Positions 59,847-64,000 of a DNA stretch of 64,000 bases are shown here, piece by piece (position 1 is the stretch's first letter; every line of letters begins with the position of its first letter). The notes beneath the pieces were generated by a model that searched no databases, was not told where the DNA came from, and worked only from the letters and a program-made list of their open reading frames with translations. Source of the stretch: Lepidostoma basale (taxonomy: Eukaryota; Arthropoda; Insecta; Trichoptera; Lepidostomatidae). Both the position numbers and the translations under genes were made by a program. Location of the stretch: positions 496,001 through 560,000 of the forward strand of contig JAHDVF020001505.1 of assembly GCA_022606425.2 (NCBI GenBank), written 5' to 3'.

Positions 59847-60310
59847 TAACTAACTAACTAACCATCACGCCGTCTCCCCGAAGGGGTAGGCAGAAAGAAT
59901 GGACTGCCACACTTTTCTTTCCTGACATATTTCTCTCGCTTCCTCAACATTCATACATCGCGTCATGCACGCCCGTCGATTTCTCTGACTCCTCACATGG
60001 CCGACATTCAATATTTGATTTATTTGATCGTGCCACGTTTTCCTCGGTCTTCCTCAATTTCTGGTTCCATTTACATCATTAACATATTTTTTTACCATTC
60101 TTTCTTCATTCATTCTTTCCATATGTCCAAACCATCTTAATGATCCTTTAATTATTTTGTTCGTGACACCATCATTCGCACCGCATTCATTTCTTATATT
60201 TTCATTCGACACTCTATCATACACAGAGTATCCACACATTCGTCTAAGAGATCTCATTTCTACTGCATTTATTCTATAATACTTTCATCCTTCTTTTGCC
60301 AGTTCCATGC
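59847..60310 (-). mobile_element. LINE with (TTAG)n tail, 3' copy
   Basis: The minus strand encodes MRSLRRMCGYSVYDRVSNEN, SLRWFGHMERMNEERMVKK and ILNVGHVRSQRNRRACMT(R), with a one-codon-scale deletion at the KK-YVND step. The tail is GACGGCGTGATGGTTAGTTA. Confidence 0.82.
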
Positions 60311-62100
60311 GAAAATTATATACCTATTTAAATATAAATAAATATTTCATTATTAACACAATGATTGAAATGAATCCATACACTTCTTAAATGTCATATA
60401 CTCGTACTATGTAACGCTCACGGTCGATGTTTGTTTTTACGAATATTCGAAAATGTTACTTAATTTCGTCAAATTCCGCCGCGCCACGGCCGGGGATTAT
60501 GGGGTTTTAAACCTACAGAGGCCGACTGAGGGCGACAGGGTACATCATTTACTTAGATATAAATAACCGCCCTGCAAGAAACTCCCTGTCTTCACGTGTT
60601 TGGATTCGCGTGATCGGGATACATGTAGGTTGTCGGGAAATCCGAGTCCTACCTACACAGCGCAAACCTCCTTGACGGAAAACAAAACCTCTCCTGCGTC
60701 CGGCAAATTATACGCCCTCGCAAATACCTAAAGTGTGAATTTGGCATTAAAGGGTGCGCATGGGAATTGTAATAAACGTACGTAGGGCGACAGCTAATTG
60801 GACATAGCTCTAAACGTTATCGTCATCAGATTGCATAATGTGGAATGGGGAATGTTGTAATTACATAAAGCGTGCGCTTAACCCAACCAATGACAGGTCA
60901 TAAGTCCTGTAAACACCTCGATCACCATATTCAGTTTCCGGTTTGCATCTTCGTCTCTATTGAGATAAAATTAATCCATGAATACTTGTCTTTCATTTCC
61001 AAAGAACGTAGCAAAAGTAATTTTTAATGTTTAAACGCTGTTTATATAATAACTTGTATAAACGCCACAGTGGAATATATTAAAGAACACAAAATAAACA
61101 TGACAAATATGTCTACTATCTCTTAAAACTTGTATTTCAATATTTAATGAATGGTTATTAGTGCACATATTTTTAATGTAATTCTATGAAACACTGTTAA
61201 ATCAGAGAAAATCATGCGTTAAAAAAATAATAAATAAAAGTTCTTTAAGATATATATTGTTTCTTGGACAATAATGTAATACTCCATAATAAAGAATTTA
61301 ATAATTTAACCCTTAACGTACCGTGTTCAAAACAAAACGCTTGCTCCCATGTGGTAAGTTCAGTTTACCGCTAACTTTATCTAAATATCAAGCCAATGAC
61401 TAGATGAATCAAAATTTAATTTATGTCATCTTGTAGGGAATTTCATTAGGAATAGATCGATATCTATAACATACATGGATTATTTGAAAAACATATCGAG
61501 CGAGGATAAAGGCACCTAGGCAAAATGTATAGTACGTTCAAGACAACGAGTACGTATTAATATTTGTCCCTTTTGGTAAAGTGTTAATATTTTCACAGTT
61601 CTGATATTATTAAGTTACGTGCTGCATTTTCATCCAGTCGGTATTATTACGTACCTATTGAAAAGGTCAAAGATATAATTTATAATACGTTCAAAACAGC
61701 GAGTAAGTATTTGTCACTTTTGATAAAGTTGTAAATATTAGCAAAACAAATTCTACCTTAACACGAATGAAGGTGAGGGCAGTCTTAGAAAATATTTTTT
61801 TTGGGATGAAGGAAGTAATTTTTTGCTTTTTTTTTTATTACGAAATATTGAGAACACTTCAATGGAGGATTACAATTTTTTTTATAATATTAGGGTCCAT
61901 AGGTTTTAAGAAAATCAACTTTAAATTGGCAGTGGAAACTCAATTGACCACATGGCAACGCGACGGTTTACGGATAAAAATGACTGCTTTACGTTTTATT
62001 ACGATTTTTTTATAATGCCTTAGTAAGGCGAAAATTAAAAAAAAATTTGAAATCATCTAGAAAACAGACGGTTTTTATTCGTATTATTGTTCTTTAAGAT
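60310..62100. other. Mixed stretch: unclassified GC-rich block, dispersed repeat, AT-rich DNA
   Basis: 60.47-60.76 kb is GC-richer with no recognised coding. 60825..60968 is the second copy of the dispersed repeat at 54.1 kb. 61.52-61.75 kb contains two related segments about 155 bp apart (GTACGTTCAAGACAACGAGT and ATACGTTCAAAACAGCGAGT). No gene is supported. Confidence 0.5.
60825..60968 (-). repeat. Unclassified dispersed repeat, copy 2
   Basis: The minus strand matches 54035..54190 through TTTACAGGACTTATGACCTG and TCATTGGTTGGGTTAAGC. Confidence 0.75.
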
Positions 62101-62106
62101 GTTTTG

Positions 62107-62635
62107 CTAACTAACTAACCACCACGCCGTCTCCCCGAAGGAGTAGGCAGAAAGAATAGACTGCCACACTTTTCTTTTCTGACATATTTCACTCGATTCC
62201 TCAACATTCATACATCGTGTCATGCACGCGCGTCGATTTCTCTGACTCCTCACTTGGCCGACATTCAAAATTTGATTTATTTGATCGTGCCACGTTTTCC
62301 TCGGTCTTCCTCTATTTCTGGTTCCATTTACATTGTTAACATATAATTTTTTTACCGTTCTTTCTTCATTCATTCTTTCCATATCTTCAAACCATCTTAA
62401 TGATCTTTTCATTATTTTGTTCATAATACCATCATTCGCACCGCATTCACTTCTTATATTTTCATTCGACACTCAATCATACACAGAGTATCCACACATT
62501 CGTCTAAGAGATCTCATTTCTACTGCATTTATTCTACTTTCATCCTTTATTTGCCAGTTCCATGCTTCGCTTCCATACATTAGGGTCGGTAGAAGAACTA
62601 GCTTTTTTAGATAGGTTCTTGTTTACGATGATAAC
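62107..62635 (-). mobile_element. LINE with (TTAG)n tail, 3' copy
   Basis: A 121-codon minus frame (62472..62107) reads MSNENIRSECGANDGIMNKI, MKRSLRWFEDMERMNEERTV, RNRGRPRKTWHDQINQILNV and RRACMTRCMNVEESSEICQK. It extends upstream to the SLRRMCGYS region. Confidence 0.82.
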
Positions 62636-62691
62636 TTTAAGATGTTTTGCGAAATGGAAACAATGAAAAATGAATTAGATATGCTTTAATG

Positions 62692-62868
62692 ATGAGAACG
62701 GAACCCGAAAATGAATCGACCGAGGAAAACACGGTCTTTCCAAATCAAACAATTATGGAATGTCGGCAACAAGAGGTGTCTGGAATTGCGTGCATTACAA
62801 GATGTACGAATCTTGAGGTAACTAGGCGAAAATGTCAGAACAGAACAGTGTGGTGCTTCATATGCTAT
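62692..62868 (+). mobile_element. LINE with (TTAG)n tail, decayed plus-strand fragment
   Basis: CGACCGAGGAAAACACGG, GGAATGTCGGCAACAAGAGG and CAGAACAGAACAGTGTGG match the family's coding end. It lies head to head with the previous copy. Confidence 0.6.
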
Positions 62869-63039
62869 GCTCAAACGATAATCTTTAATTATTTAATTTT
62901 ATGAAGATATACAAAAGTACAAAATCTATTTTCCTGCACAAATAACAAAAATCGTTTTAAAAATTTATATGAATCTTTTGCATGAAGCACTCAATTTGGG
63001 TTGTGGCATTAATAAAATAATTTATAACACTTGTGTATT

Positions 63040-63290
63040 TATACTTTGGAAATTGAAAAAAAAATTATTTATAATCCACAAAATATTTAAAAAAAACACG
63101 ACATGTTTCAGAGGATACCTCCATCTTCAGTTGTAAATATATAATAAAAACTAAACAAAGAAATACTAATAACATATATATTATTATTATATATTTATAC
63201 CTAAAGATGGAGGTATTCTCCAAACCTTGTCGTGTATTTAAATATTTTGTGGATTATAAACAACGTTAATTTCAATTTCCAAGGCCTAAG
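63040..63290. repeat. Foldback element with two opposed hammerhead-like motifs, family 4
   Basis: The left arm (minus, about 63133..63096) reads CTGAAGA, T, GGAGG/CCTCT, GAA, ACATGT, C, GTGT. The right arm (plus, 63203..63233) is more decayed. The outer arms share ATAATCCACAAAATATTTAA and its complement. Confidence 0.8.
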
Positions 63291-63314
63291 TTTTCAATAA
63301 CTAGTGCATTTTGT

Positions 63315-63475
63315 TTTAACACAAGTTTATTTGGTTTTATCGAACCAACAGGTTTCGCTCCCACTGGGTGCGAGTTCAGTTCTGACTGAGTTCAGTTTAT
63401 TTTTGAAGCTCCGGCGAGAGCAAAACCGTTTGATTCAATAAAACAAAAGAAATTGGTATAAAACAAGGTATCAAG
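63315..63475. repeat. Foldback family 1, second copy
   Basis: TTATTTGGTTTTATCGAACC, AACAGGTTTCGCTCCCACTG at left face GAAGCTCCGGCGAGAGCAAA and AACCGTTTGATTCAATAAA at right, as in the 7.8 kb copy but diverged. The left-arm core is disrupted. Confidence 0.65.
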
Positions 63476-63485
63476 TTGTTTTATA

Positions 63486-64000
63486 TTCTTCTTCTTCTTC
63501 CTCTGATTGTAGATCTTACGATCTGTTTATGCAGGATACCAACTTTCTTCCTGTGATGAATATGACCAGTCTTCTCTCCATCTCTTTGTAGGTCGTCCTG
63601 GTAGTTGACAGTCCTCCGGAATCTCGTGCATCACGATCTTAGGAATTCTTGCTGGATCCATTCTCTCGATGTATGTAGTCCTTTCATAATCGTCTTCTCT
63701 GCCTACTTCATCTCACTATGTCTTCGATTTTGCAGGATATGCGAATTTCTTAATTGGGTATCCTATCTCTAAAGGTTCTCCCCACAATAGGTCAAAATGT
63801 TCTCAGTTCTGCTACTTTTAATAGATGTTTAATTCTGACAGTGTCTGCTCTTGCTTCGATTCCGTAAGTCATTATGGGCCTGATGCAAGTTTTATAAATT
63901 CTAGCTTTGCTTTCCACGAACATATGCTTCTTGTCCCAGACAATGTCCCTTAGGCATCCGGAGATAACTGCAGCTTTATCAGTCTGTTTTTTAACTTCAT
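63486..64000 (-). mobile_element. LINE group C copy, running off the window
   Basis: TTCTTCTTCTTCCTCTGATT (tail, inverted), CTTAGGAATTCTTGCTGGAT and GTCCCTTAGGCATCCGGAGA match the 35.4-35.9 kb copy nearly base for base. The 5' limit lies beyond the window. Confidence 0.78.

Noticed and set aside
61310..61420. TTAACCCTTAACGTACC as a possible piggyBac-type end
   Set aside because: No matching inverted end or second TTAA site was found.
1..64000. CRISPR arrays, operons, bacterial ribosome binding sites
   Set aside because: The window is eukaryotic: introns with GT-AG splicing, LINEs and SINEs; no spacer-repeat array is present.

Overview
The window looks like AT-rich, intron-rich insect nuclear DNA, most likely from a lepidopteran. 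That is inferred from the gene sequences, the LINE/SINE types and a Transib-like element; no single marker proves the order. Host coding sequence is only about 1.2 kb of 64 kb. The rest is intron or intergenic DNA built from transposon remains.

Region 1 (about 1-13.1 kb, minus strand) holds four coding exons of the calcium-regulated mitochondrial carrier SCaMC (SLC25A23/24/25 type). They encode the N-terminal EF-hand half. Splice phases agree across all four exons. The carrier half must lie beyond base 1. A GC-rich block at 12.93-13.08 kb is a likely 5'UTR exon and promoter.

Region 2 (20.88-27.21 kb, minus strand) holds a complete five-exon TMEM9 gene of 189 codons. Its second intron carries a 1872-bp Transib-like DNA transposon in the opposite orientation. 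This element has intact inverted repeats and a 5-bp target duplication, but it seems to lack the catalytic core and its reading frame is broken.

Region 3 (32.2-33.0 kb) is a CpG-rich island. It has a good minus-strand splice donor and, on the plus strand, a candidate first coding exon ending in a splice donor. It could be a bidirectional promoter whose plus-strand gene has a first intron reaching past the right end.

Region 4 (33-64 kb) shows no further convincing host exon. It contains: (a) about 20 truncated copies of one non-LTR LINE with a (TTAG)n tail, and a SINE that shares its 3' end; (b) four other LINE groups plus a jockey-like element; (c) a second tRNA-derived SINE with (AAT)n tail; (d) a Penelope-like reverse transcriptase fragment; (e) LTR remnants, one with two tRNA-His-type primer binding sites; (f) many long palindromes and foldback elements.

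The most unusual theme is a set of five sequence-unrelated foldback families. Each carries, usually in two opposed copies, the layout CTGANGA - hairpin - GAA - short palindrome. This resembles a type I hammerhead ribozyme of the kind reported in Penelope-like elements. Other notable items are a twin-primed LINE, a LINE inserted in a SINE with a 13-bp duplication, and a palindrome that has been entered by a second palindrome.
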